64,000 bases of DNA from assembly GCF_009857435.1 (NCBI RefSeq), contig NZ_WWCK01000003.1:372001-436000 (forward strand). Direction: 5' to 3'. Made by a program: the position numbers and the translations under genes. Below the pieces are notes generated by a model. The model was not told the DNA's origin. It ran no database searches and saw nothing but the letters and a program-made list of their open reading frames with translations. Of the stretch, positions 37,020 through 45,254 are shown one piece after another. Within the stretch, counting starts at the first letter, position 1. The number at the start of each line of letters is the position of its first letter. This DNA comes from Duganella rivi (GTDB lineage: Bacteria > Pseudomonadota > Gammaproteobacteria > Burkholderiales > Burkholderiaceae_D).

Positions 37020-37849
37020 TATGCGATCTCCAGTGCGGCGCTGCTTGCTTCCAGCAGCGAGGGGACAACGCCGATGTCGGTACTGATCCAGAACGGTTCG
37101 CCGTGCAGCGGGACAGCGTGGACTACCGCGCCGTCGCTGCGCCAACGGTCGATCAGGAGCGCGGATGCGGGTTGCAGCGCGGCTTGGGCTTCGGCAGATG
37201 CGCCATAATCGGTGCCGGCGTCCAGCGGCGGCAGATTGAGTTCCAGCCACTGCACCGGGCAGCGCGGCGTCAGCGCGCCGGCGTCCAGCTGGTTGATGGC
37301 GGCCGATAGCGCCGGCGGCATCAGGTAGCCGGCAATCTCCGTGCCTTGCTCCACCGCTGGTGCGCCGGCAAATAGCCGCGCCGCGCTTTGCAGGCGCGCG
37401 AATTGGTTCAAGTGCGCGCGTCCGCTTAGCGCTGGCTGCCACAAAATCAAGGCTTGCGGCCGCGCGCCGACCGCAAAATCGAGCGCCAGCAAGGCGCCCA
37501 GGCGCAGGCCCCACAAGTAGCGCGGGCCGAGATGACGCTCCGCCAGCCATTGCCATGCGCGCGCCAAATCCGCCAGCCAGATATCCCAGCGCGCCTTCGA
37601 CAACTCGCCGCTGCTGTCGCCGCAGCCGTACAAGTCGATTTGCAGCACGCCGTATCCGGCCTGGGCATAGGCGCGCGCCTGCAAGGACACCATGCGGCGG
37701 CTCTTGTTCAATTCCTCGGCAAACGGATGAACGTAAAGGATCGCGCCGCGCGGCGCTACGCCCGGTTCCGGCTCATGGTACAGGCAAAAGCGCTCGCCCT
37801 CGTCGGCGCTGAGGAAGAATGGCAGGGCGCTCAAGGATGCGGCGTCCAC
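37019..37849 (-). CDS. Exosortase A system-associated hydrolase 2 (TIGR03101 type)
   Basis: 276 residues. It opens with PFFLSADEGERFCLYHEP, then GAILYVHPFAEELNKSRRM and QIDLYGCGDSSGEL. At the nucleophile elbow the sequence is YLWGLRLGALLAL, with Arg where a Ser or Cys is normally found, so classical hydrolysis is doubtful. Overlaps hydrolase 1 by one base and lies two bases from the acyl carrier protein. It may be an acyltransferase or a non-catalytic partner of hydrolase 1. Confidence 0.86.
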   Translation of the reverse strand: MDAASLSALPFFLSADEGERFCLYHEPEPGVAPRGAILYVHPFAEELNKSRRMVSLQARAYAQAGYGVLQIDLYGCGDSSGELSKARWDIWLADLARAWQWLAERHLGPRYLWGLRLGALLALDFAVGARPQALILWQPALSGRAHLNQFARLQSAARLFAGAPAVEQGTEIAGYLMPPALSAAINQLDAGALTPRCPVQWLELNLPPLDAGTDYGASAEAQAALQPASALLIDRWRSDGAVVHAVPLHGEPFWISTDIGVVPSLLEASSAALEIA

Positions 37850-37851
37850 GA

Positions 37852-38094
37852 TCAGCCCATTTTATCGGCAACGAAGCGCGCCAGCGAACCGGCCGTGGCG
37901 AAGTGGCGCGCGCTGATTTCATCATCACGCACCTCGAAACCGTAGTGCTGTTCAAGCGCGACAATCAGGCTGGCGACCGCCATCGAATCCAGCTCCGGCA
38001 TGGCGCCCAGCAGCGGCGTGTCTTCGTTGAGCGGCTGCCGGCCCAGTCCCAGCGTGGCCCTCAGGATTTGGCAGACTTCTTGAAGTTGTGGCAT
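37852..38094 (-). CDS. Acyl carrier protein of the exosortase A locus
   Basis: 80 residues from ATG 38094. PELDSMAVASLIVAL carries Ser37, the 4'-phosphopantetheine site (DSM in place of DSL). The four-helix pattern fits an acyl or peptidyl carrier protein. It is flanked by the family hydrolases and a GNAT-type gene, and an acyl-AMP ligase is divergent from them, so it probably carries an acyl or aminoacyl group for polymer modification. Its start overlaps the upstream gene by 34 bases. Confidence 0.88.
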   Translation of the reverse strand: MPQLQEVCQILRATLGLGRQPLNEDTPLLGAMPELDSMAVASLIVALEQHYGFEVRDDEISARHFATAGSLARFVADKMG

Positions 38095-38774
38095 GGCGGC
38101 TCCTGTGTTGGAGGGTTGAATGTCAATTCGGGGAAGGAAGTGGCACTGCGCGATAGATGAACATACGGCCACAGGCTGGCGATCATCCACTGCCACGCGC
38201 CACAGCGGAGAAACACGGCGTGGCCGAGCCGCACGGTGCCGATTTGCGCATGTGCGCGCAGCGAGGCGGCGTTGAAGGCGGAGATCCGGCTGCACGTCCA
38301 GCGCACGCCGCGCCGGCGCAAGTGCTGGCGCGCCGCTTCCCACAAACGGCGGAACACCCAGCCGAGACGTTCCTCCGGCCGCACCCACACATCAAAATCC
38401 CAGCCGAGGCGCGAAGACGCCAACCGGTAGCGGACGCGCACTTCATCCTCGTCGTAAGCTTCGGCAATCAGCCACAGAAACCCTGCCAGTCCGCCGTTGC
38501 GCCAGGCGCACAAGGTCTGTGCGCCTTGTGCATAGCGTGCGCGCACCACTTGCGGCGGACGTGGATAGCCGGCCGGCAGCGCGGCGTCGGCGCCGGGCAT
38601 GCGGATCTCGATATCGGCGCCGCGCATCGGCAGCAGTGGCGCGTCGCTCACGTATTGCGCGACAAATACGTAGCGCAGCAGCGTCCAGCGTCCGCCGCTC
38701 GCGCGCTCCAGCAGCCGCGCCACCAGGTACAGCGCGGTGTTGAGCAATCCCAGTTGTGCAAAGGTACGGCGCAT
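38061..38774 (-). CDS. GNAT-like acyltransferase, exosortase A locus
   Basis: 237 residues. The central part shows a GNAT-like arrangement (CAWRNGGLAGFLWLIAEAY, WDFDVWVRPEERLGWVFRRL, FNAASLRAHAQIGTVRLGHAV), the last resembling the helix and strand after the acyl-CoA loop. No clear RxxGxG/A loop. The N-terminal LLNTALYLVARLLERA is a short hydrophobic helix. It shares its end with the acyl carrier protein start (34-base overlap) and is the first gene of the leftward operon. It might use acyl-carrier-protein-bound substrates. Confidence 0.6.
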   Translation of the reverse strand: MRRTFAQLGLLNTALYLVARLLERASGGRWTLLRYVFVAQYVSDAPLLPMRGADIEIRMPGADAALPAGYPRPPQVVRARYAQGAQTLCAWRNGGLAGFLWLIAEAYDEDEVRVRYRLASSRLGWDFDVWVRPEERLGWVFRRLWEAARQHLRRRGVRWTCSRISAFNAASLRAHAQIGTVRLGHAVFLRCGAWQWMIASLWPYVHLSRSATSFPELTFNPPTQEPPCHNFKKSAKS

Positions 38775-38932
38775 GGCATTGAATTCATCGAGGGCGGGAT
38801 TCCGATTAGACTATGGCCGCCAGGCGCACGGTTTGCGCCAGCACAAGCGCGCGCAGAGTTTGATCGGCATCAACAACGGCTGAGCCGATTCTCCCGATGA
38901 TGGAAGACCCGTCCATCTTGAAGGCGATCGCC
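38775..38932. promoter_or_regulatory. Divergent promoter region of the two accessory operons
   Basis: 158 bases between the leftward GNAT-like gene and the rightward acyl-AMP ligase. It must hold both promoters. I see no perfect -10 boxes; the sequence TTAGACTATGG (38803-38815) is the most AT-rich part. No clear sigma-54 element. Confidence 0.35.
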
Positions 38933-40495
38933 ATGGCGCAGCTCATCCACGATTTCATTTTTGCCTCCGCGCGCGCGATGCCGGAGCGGCAAGCCTTGTC
39001 GTATCAAGGCGTGGGCCTGAATTACGCCGCGCTGGCGCAGATGGTGCGGCAGGCCGCCGACGCGTGGCTGGAGCACGGGCTGGCGCGCGGCGCGCGGCTG
39101 GCGGTGTTCCTAGAAAAGCGCGAAGAGGCGGTGGCGGCGATGTTCGGTGCCGCCGCCGCTGGCGGCGTGTTCGTGCCGGTCAATCCGGTGCTGAAGCCGG
39201 AGCAGGTGGCCTACATTCTGGCCGACTGCAAGGTGCGCATCCTGGTGACCTCGCGCGAACGACTGAACCAACTGGCCGGCGCGCTCAGTGCTTGCCCTGA
39301 TTTGCGCGTGGTCATCGTGATCGGTTCGATGGCGGGATTGGCGCCGCTGCAAGGCGTGCAGCTGCTGTCCTGGCGCGAGTGCATGGCTGGCGCGCCGCCG
39401 CGTTCCTCACATGCCTGCATCGATAGCGATATGGCCGCCATCTTGTACACCTCCGGCAGCACGGGCCAGCCCAAGGGCGTGATACTGTCGCACCGGAATT
39501 TGGTGGCGGGCGCAACCAGCGTCGCCAGCTACCTCAACAACATGCCGGAAGACCGCATCCTGTGCGTGCTGCCGCTCAGTTTTGATTATGGCTTGAGCCA
39601 GTTGACGACGGCGTTCTCGGTCGGCGCCTGCGCTGTATTGCTGAATCACTTGCTGCTGCGCGACGTGCTGGACGCCATCGACCGCGACCGCATCACCGGC
39701 ATGGCCGGGGTGCCGCCGCTGTGGATCCAGCTGGCCGATCTCAGTTGGCACCACGCGCGGCGGCTGCGCTATATCACCAATTCCGGCGGCGTGATGCCGC
39801 AGCACACCATCAAAGCGCTGCGCCGCGCTTTGCCGCATGTGCAGATTTACCTGATGTACGGCCTGACCGAAGCCTTCCGCTCCACCTATCTGGCGCCGGA
39901 GCAGCTGGATCTGCGGCCGGACTCGATCGGCAAGGCCATTCCCAACGCCGAGATACTGGTGCTGCGGCAAGACGGCTCGCCATGCGCAGCGAACGAGCCA
40001 GGCGAGCTGGTGCATCGCGGCGCGCTGGTGGCGATGGGCTACTGGAACGATGTCGCCCGCACCGCCGAGCGCTTCCGGCCACTGCCAGCGCGAGCGGATG
40101 GCTTGCCGCTGGCGGAACTGGCGGTCTGGTCTGGGGACACGGTGCGTGCCGATGACGAAGGTTATCTCTACTTCATCGGCCGCAGCGACGACATGATCAA
40201 GACCTCCGGCTACCGGGTCAGTCCGGCGGAGGTGGAGGAAGTGGTCTACGCGACCGGCCTGGTGACGGAGGTGGCGGCGTTTGGCTACGCCCATCCAGCG
40301 CTGGGGCAGGCGATTGCGCTGGTGGCGGTCGGCGCCACGCTCGATGGCGATGCGCTGCTGGCCGCCTGCAAGCGCGCCTTGCCCGCCTACATGGTGCCGT
40401 CACGCATCGAATTGCGCGAGCAGCCGCTGCCGCGCAATCCCAACGGCAAGATCGACCGCAAGCTGCTGGCGCAGGCGCTGGAGGCACGCACATGA
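38933..40495 (+). CDS. Acyl-CoA/acyl-ACP ligase, exosortase A system-associated (TIGR03098 type)
   Basis: About 520 residues from ATG 38933 (MAQLIHDFIF...), the family N-terminus, with GAAGGCG upstream; an earlier ATG at 38897 is possible. AMP-forming motifs are YTSGSTGQPKGV, YGLTEAFRSTY, IKTSGYRVSPAEVEE and NPNGKIDRK (catalytic Lys). It activates a carboxylic acid as an adenylate and probably loads it on the carrier protein encoded at 37852. It overlaps the decarboxylase gene by four bases. Confidence 0.9.
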   Translation: MAQLIHDFIFASARAMPERQALSYQGVGLNYAALAQMVRQAADAWLEHGLARGARLAVFLEKREEAVAAMFGAAAAGGVFVPVNPVLKPEQVAYILADCKVRILVTSRERLNQLAGALSACPDLRVVIVIGSMAGLAPLQGVQLLSWRECMAGAPPRSSHACIDSDMAAILYTSGSTGQPKGVILSHRNLVAGATSVASYLNNMPEDRILCVLPLSFDYGLSQLTTAFSVGACAVLLNHLLLRDVLDAIDRDRITGMAGVPPLWIQLADLSWHHARRLRYITNSGGVMPQHTIKALRRALPHVQIYLMYGLTEAFRSTYLAPEQLDLRPDSIGKAIPNAEILVLRQDGSPCAANEPGELVHRGALVAMGYWNDVARTAERFRPLPARADGLPLAELAVWSGDTVRADDEGYLYFIGRSDDMIKTSGYRVSPAEVEEVVYATGLVTEVAAFGYAHPALGQAIALVAVGATLDGDALLAACKRALPAYMVPSRIELREQPLPRNPNGKIDRKLLAQALEART

Positions 40496-41718
40496 ACCCG
40501 ACCCACGCTGAGCAGCGCCAATTCCCGGTGCTGGACGATTGCTTGCAACTGGGCGGCATCACGCTGCCGCGACTGGCGGAGCGGGTAGGCCGGACGCCGT
40601 TTTATGCCTACGAGCGCGAACACATCCAAACAAGGATTGAGCTGCTGCGCAATACCTTGCCGCCGGCGCTGCATGTGCACTATGCCATCAAGGCCAATCC
40701 CATGCCGGCGTTGGTACAAATGATGGGCTTGCTAGTCGATGGTTTCGACGTCGCTTCCGGCGGCGAGTTGAAAACGGCGCTTGATGCCGGCATGCCGCCG
40801 TCGCGCATCAGCTTTGCCGGGCCGGGCAAGAGCAACGCCGAGCTGCGCAGCGCGATTGCGGCAGGCGTGCTGCTGCACCTGGAATCGGAAGAGGAAATGG
40901 AACGCGCCGCCCGCATCGGCGATCTGCTCGGACTCACGCCGCGCGTCGCGGTGCGCGTCAATCCCGAGTTTGAATTGAAGTACGCCGGCATGAAAATGGG
41001 TGGCGGCGCGCGACAGTTCGGCGTCGATGCCGAGCGCGTGCCGGCCATGTTGCGCAAGCTGGGCGCGCTGGGACTGGATTTCCAGGGCTTCCACCTGTTC
41101 TGCGGAGCACAGAATTTGTCGGCGACGGCGATTTGCGAGGCGCAGCGCTTATGCCTGCATCTGGCGCTGCGGCTGGCCGATAACGCGCCGGCGCCGCTGC
41201 GCGTGCTGAATATCGGCGGCGGCTTTGGCGTGCCGTACTTTCCCGGCGAGCGGGCGCTGGATTTGTCGGCAGTGGCGTCGGGGCTGCACGAGTTGATGCA
41301 GACGCTGGACGCGGCCTCGCCGCAAACGCGGCTGGTGCTGGAGCTGGGCCGCTACCTGGTGGCGGAGGCCGGCGTCTACGTCTGCCGAGTGCTGGAGCGC
41401 AAGCTGTCGCACGGGCAGGTGTTTGTGATTACGGATGGCGGCATGCACCACCATCTGGCCGCGTCCGGCAATTTTGGGCAGGTGATCCGCAAGAATTATC
41501 CGGTGGCGATCGGCAATCGCATGCAGGCCGGGCCGCGCGAGGTGGCCAGCGTGGTTGGCCCGCTGTGCACGCCGCTCGATACCTTGGCCGACAGCCTGGA
41601 GCTGGCGCGCGCGGAGCCGGGCGATTACGTGGTGGTATTCCAGTCCGGCGCCTATGGGCTGACCGCCAGTCCGATTGCCTTCCTTGGCCATCCGCCGCCG
41701 CTGGAGGTGCTGGTATGA
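40492..41718 (+). CDS. PLP-dependent decarboxylase, exosortase A system-associated (TIGR03099 type)
   Basis: 408 residues. HYAIKANPMPALV holds Lys67, the Schiff-base lysine. LNIGGGFGVPYFPGE is the phosphate-binding Gly loop, and QSGAYGLTASPIAFLGH the C-terminal active-site region. The fold is the alanine-racemase-like group IV (ornithine/diaminopimelate decarboxylase type). It should produce an amine from an amino acid or its carrier-bound form. Coupled to the ligase and to the asparagine-synthetase-like gene by four-base overlaps. Confidence 0.92.
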   Translation: MNPTHAEQRQFPVLDDCLQLGGITLPRLAERVGRTPFYAYEREHIQTRIELLRNTLPPALHVHYAIKANPMPALVQMMGLLVDGFDVASGGELKTALDAGMPPSRISFAGPGKSNAELRSAIAAGVLLHLESEEEMERAARIGDLLGLTPRVAVRVNPEFELKYAGMKMGGGARQFGVDAERVPAMLRKLGALGLDFQGFHLFCGAQNLSATAICEAQRLCLHLALRLADNAPAPLRVLNIGGGFGVPYFPGERALDLSAVASGLHELMQTLDAASPQTRLVLELGRYLVAEAGVYVCRVLERKLSHGQVFVITDGGMHHHLAASGNFGQVIRKNYPVAIGNRMQAGPREVASVVGPLCTPLDTLADSLELARAEPGDYVVVFQSGAYGLTASPIAFLGHPPPLEVLV

Positions 41719-43481
41719 GCGGCCTGCGCGGCCACCTGAATATGCCGCACGACTGCGAGCTTTTGGTCACCGCGCCCGGCGGCAGCGTCAGCCAGCATTC
41801 GGAGCCCGGCTTGCAGGCGGCGGTGTACGGGCGCGCGCTGATGGCCGGCAGCCGGGATCAGTTGGCAGCGCGGCTGGCCGCAGCTTGGCGGGTACGCGGT
41901 GCGCAGGCTTGCGCCGAATTGTCCGGCCACTTCGCGGCCTGCATTATCGATAGCAGCAAGGGCGAGGTATTGCTGGCAGTGGATCGCAGCGGCGTGCACG
42001 CCATGCACTACGAGGGCAACGCGCAAGGGCTGCAGTTCGCCAGTTCGGCGGCGGACTTACCGGCCGGCGAGCTTGATCCGCAGGCGCTCTATAACTACCT
42101 GTATTTTCACGTGATTCCCGCGCCGCGCAGCGTGTATCGCAACCGGCACCGCTTGCTGCCGGGCGAATATCTGCTGTACCGGCGCGGCCGCATGGAGCGA
42201 GGCGCCTACTGGCGCATCCGCTTTCACGAGGAGCGCAGCTTGCCGTTTGCCGTGATGAAGCGGCAGTTTCTCGGCATTTTGCAGGATTCGGTGCGGCAGG
42301 CGGCGGACGGCCAGATCGGTGCTTTCCTCAGCGGCGGCACCGACAGTTCCACGCTGGCCGGCATGCTGGGCAAGATCAACGGCCAGGCGCCGCGCACCTA
42401 TTCCATCGGTTTCGACGTCGATGGCTACGATGAAATGGCCTACGCCCGCATCGCAGCCCGCCACTTCGGCGCGCAACATCACGAGTTTTACCTGGCCGCA
42501 GGGGATGTGGCCGACGCCGTCCCACGCATAGCCGCCGCCTGCGACCAGCCGTTCGGCAATTCCTCCATCGTGCCGGCCTATTTTTGCGCCCGGATGGCAC
42601 GCGCGGACGGCGTCACCCGCTTGATCGGCGGCGATGGCGGCGACGAACTATTCGGCGGCAACGAGCGCTACGCCCGCCAAGCCGTGTTCGCGCGCTACGA
42701 GCGCTTGCCGTCGGGCTTGCGTCAACTGGCGCTGGAGCCGATGCTGTTTGGCCTGGCGGGCCAGGTGAACTGGCCGCCGCTGCGCAAGGCCCGCAGCTAC
42801 GTCGAACAAGCGCTGGTGCCGATGCCGGCGCGGCTGGAAACCTACAATCTGCTGGGGCGTTACGGGCCGGCGCAGGTACTGCACGCGGACTTCCTGGCAA
42901 CAGTGGACGAGGGCGGGCCGCTGGGACAGTTGAACGCCTGCTACTGGGAGTCCCACGGGCTCAGCCAGATCAACCGCATGCAGGCGCTGGACTTGCGCTA
43001 CACGCTGGCCGATAACGATCTGCGCAAGGTGACGACGGCGTGTGAACTGGCCGGCTTGGAGGCGGCGTTCCCATTTCTGAGCGACGAGATGCTGGCTTTC
43101 TCGGCGCGCCTGCCGCCGGACGACAAGCTGCACGGCACGCGGCTGCGCTATTTCTTCAAGCAGGCGCTGCGCGAGCATCTGCCGCGCGCCATCGTGCACA
43201 AGAAAAAACACGGCTTCGGCATGCCGTTCGGGGCGTGGCTGATGCAGGATGCCCGCTTGCGGGCACTGGCCTACGATAGTTTGCACGACCTGAAAGCGCG
43301 CCGCCTGGTGCGCGCCGACTTCATCGATCAATTGACGGGCAAGCTGGTGCACGAGCATCCGGCCTACCACGGCACCATGGTGTGGGTGCTGATGATGCTG
43401 GAACGCTGGCTGCAAACCCACATTCAGGCCTCGGCATCCCCCAAAACGGGGTATGAAACTGAGCAGAGTGGACTACAATAA
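41715..43481 (+). CDS. Asparagine-synthetase-like amide-forming protein lacking the N-terminal Cys
   Basis: 588 residues from ATG 41715 (ATGA overlap). The synthetase domain has the PP-loop SGGTDSST at about 206-213 and GGDGGDELFGGNERYA, so it should form an acyl-adenylate and an amide. The N-terminal domain starts Met-Ser-Gly and has no Cys at position 2, which is the glutamine-hydrolysing nucleophile of class II amidotransferases; it still resembles that fold (ACAELSGHFAACIID). It may use ammonia or another amine, like beta-lactam synthetases. Operon with ligase and decarboxylase. Confidence 0.88.
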   Translation: MSGLRGHLNMPHDCELLVTAPGGSVSQHSEPGLQAAVYGRALMAGSRDQLAARLAAAWRVRGAQACAELSGHFAACIIDSSKGEVLLAVDRSGVHAMHYEGNAQGLQFASSAADLPAGELDPQALYNYLYFHVIPAPRSVYRNRHRLLPGEYLLYRRGRMERGAYWRIRFHEERSLPFAVMKRQFLGILQDSVRQAADGQIGAFLSGGTDSSTLAGMLGKINGQAPRTYSIGFDVDGYDEMAYARIAARHFGAQHHEFYLAAGDVADAVPRIAAACDQPFGNSSIVPAYFCARMARADGVTRLIGGDGGDELFGGNERYARQAVFARYERLPSGLRQLALEPMLFGLAGQVNWPPLRKARSYVEQALVPMPARLETYNLLGRYGPAQVLHADFLATVDEGGPLGQLNACYWESHGLSQINRMQALDLRYTLADNDLRKVTTACELAGLEAAFPFLSDEMLAFSARLPPDDKLHGTRLRYFFKQALREHLPRAIVHKKKHGFGMPFGAWLMQDARLRALAYDSLHDLKARRLVRADFIDQLTGKLVHEHPAYHGTMVWVLMMLERWLQTHIQASASPKTGYETEQSGLQ

Positions 43482-43510
43482 ACCTCCTGCTCTGCAAAAA
43501 AGAGGCGGCA

Positions 43511-43801
43511 ATGTCTGCATACGTGATCTTCATCCGCGAGTCCACCACGGACGCCGCCGAAATGGAACAATACGCGCAAACCGCGCCTGCCGCCCGCACC
43601 GGCCACGATATTACTCGCCTGGCATTCTACGGCAAGCTCGATGTCCTAGAAGGGGAGGCGCCGGAAGGCGTCGCCATCCTGCGCTTCCCGGACATGGCCG
43701 CCGCCCGCGCCTGGTACGAGAGCCCGCTTTATCAAGCAGCGCGCCAGCATCGGCTGAAGGGCGCGCAATACCGTTTGCTCCTGGTAGAAGGCAGCGACTA
43801 G
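43511..43801 (+). CDS. DUF1330-family protein
   Basis: 96 residues. The ferredoxin-like dimeric barrel pattern includes AYVIFIRESTTDAAEMEQY, VAILRFPDMAAARAWYESPL and QHRLKGAQYRLLLVEG, matching DUF1330. GAGGCGGCA precedes the start. Function of the family is unknown; small barrels of this type bind heme or aromatic compounds. First of a four-gene block that is not part of the exopolysaccharide pathway. Confidence 0.85.
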   Translation: MSAYVIFIRESTTDAAEMEQYAQTAPAARTGHDITRLAFYGKLDVLEGEAPEGVAILRFPDMAAARAWYESPLYQAARQHRLKGAQYRLLLVEGSD

Positions 43802-43815
43802 CGAAGGAGAGGGAA

Positions 43816-44490
43816 ATGAGCATGAAGCACATCCTGTTTATTGTCACCAACACGCATGTGATTGGCCCCAACAAGCGTCCCACCGGTTTCTTTTTCCCCG
43901 AGATTGCACACCCGCTGGAGGTGTTTGAAAAACACGGCATCGCGGTCGAATACGCCTCGCCGCTGGGCGGCGCTCCCACCGAGGACGGCTATGACGAGAA
44001 AGATCCGGTGCAAGTGGCCTTCCGCAACAGCAAGTCGCTGCGCCGCCTTGGCAAGAGCCGCAAATTATCCGAGGTGGACGTGCTCGACTACGATGCCATC
44101 TTCGTTCCCGGCGGCCTGGGCCCGATGGCCGACATCGCCACCGATGCCGGCGTCAAGGCCGCCGTTGCGCGTGCCTGGGACGCCGGCCGCATCGTGTCGG
44201 CGGTGTGCCACGGCCCTTGCGCTTTCCTTGGTGTCAAGCTGGGCGATGGCAGCGCGCTGGTCAATGGTCGCAAGCTGACCTCGTTCTCGAACCAGGAGGA
44301 ATTCGGCTATGCCAAGGACGACGTGCCGTTCTTGCTGGAGGATGCGCTGGTGAAGGAGGGCGCCCAGTTCTCCTCGGCCGAGCCGTGGCAGCCGAAGGTG
44401 ATTGTGGACGGCCGCCTGTTCACCGGTCAGAATCCTGCCTCGGGCGGCCCGCTGGCGGAGGAAATCGTCAAGGCGCTGCGGAGCAATTAA
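43816..44490 (+). CDS. DJ-1/PfpI-family protein (class I glutamine amidotransferase-like)
   Basis: 224 residues from ATG 43816, preceded by GAAGGAGAGG; the long upstream frame is not used. The Cys nucleophile is in SAVCHGPCAFLG, with the acidic partner near EVFEKHGIAVEYASP. Hsp31-like and PfpI-like members act as glyoxalases or protein deglycases in stress. It starts 15 bases after the DUF1330 gene, so they probably share a transcript. Confidence 0.88.
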   Translation: MSMKHILFIVTNTHVIGPNKRPTGFFFPEIAHPLEVFEKHGIAVEYASPLGGAPTEDGYDEKDPVQVAFRNSKSLRRLGKSRKLSEVDVLDYDAIFVPGGLGPMADIATDAGVKAAVARAWDAGRIVSAVCHGPCAFLGVKLGDGSALVNGRKLTSFSNQEEFGYAKDDVPFLLEDALVKEGAQFSSAEPWQPKVIVDGRLFTGQNPASGGPLAEEIVKALRSN

Positions 44491-44516
44491 TGAACCTGGC
44501 CGGGGAGGTGTAGATC

Positions 44517-45254
44517 ATGAATCGTTTCATCGCCGTCGCAGCGATTGCCGTTGCGTTGATGCAGGCCGTCCCGGCAAGCGCCGCCAAGAATGTGGTGCTG
44601 GTTCACGGCGCCTTCGCCGATGGTTCAGGCTGGCGCGAAGTGGCGGAAATTCTGGAGGACAAGGGCTACCGCGTATCAGTGGTGCAGCATCCCGAGACCT
44701 CGCTTGACGAGGACGTGCTGGCGGTGAAGCGCGTGCTGGCCGCGCAGGACGGCCCCGTGGTGCTGGTCGGGCACAGCTACGGCGGCATCGTCATCACCCA
44801 GGCTGGCGGCGATCCGAAGGTGACGGCGCTGGTGTACGTGGCGGCCTACGCGCCGGAAGACGGCGAATCGGCCGCCGACCTGCGGCAAAAAATGCCGCCG
44901 GCGTCGACCGCGTCCAAGCGCACGCCGGACGGCTACATTCAACTCGATCCGGCCCAGTTCCACCAGGACTTTGCAGCCGACTTGCCGGCCAAGACGGCGC
45001 GCTTCATGGCGATCTCGCAGGTATTGCCCAACGCTTCGGTGTTTTCCACCAAGGTCAGCAACCCGGCGTGGAAGAACAAGCCCAGCTGGGGCATCGTCGC
45101 CAGCGAGGATCGCGCCATCAATCCCGCGTTGGAGCGCTTTATGTACCAGCGCGGCGGCTTTGCCGTGACGGAGGTCAAGGCCAGCCACGCGGTGTATATC
45201 TCGCGGCCCAAGGAGGTGGCCGCGGTGATAGTCGAGGCCGCGTCCAGGAATTAG
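44517..45254 (+). CDS. Exported alpha/beta hydrolase
   Basis: 245 residues. Signal peptide NRFIAVAAIAVALMQAVPASA. VVLVHGAFADGSGW gives the oxyanion motif, VLVGHSYGGIVI the nucleophile Ser, and EVKASHAVYISRP the catalytic His. Members of this group include salicylate esterase-like and menadione-related enzymes, so the substrate is open. GGGGAGG precedes the start. It converges on the cNMP-TrxR gene with a four-base overlap. Confidence 0.87.
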   Translation: MNRFIAVAAIAVALMQAVPASAAKNVVLVHGAFADGSGWREVAEILEDKGYRVSVVQHPETSLDEDVLAVKRVLAAQDGPVVLVGHSYGGIVITQAGGDPKVTALVYVAAYAPEDGESAADLRQKMPPASTASKRTPDGYIQLDPAQFHQDFAADLPAKTARFMAISQVLPNASVFSTKVSNPAWKNKPSWGIVASEDRAINPALERFMYQRGGFAVTEVKASHAVYISRPKEVAAVIVEAASRN

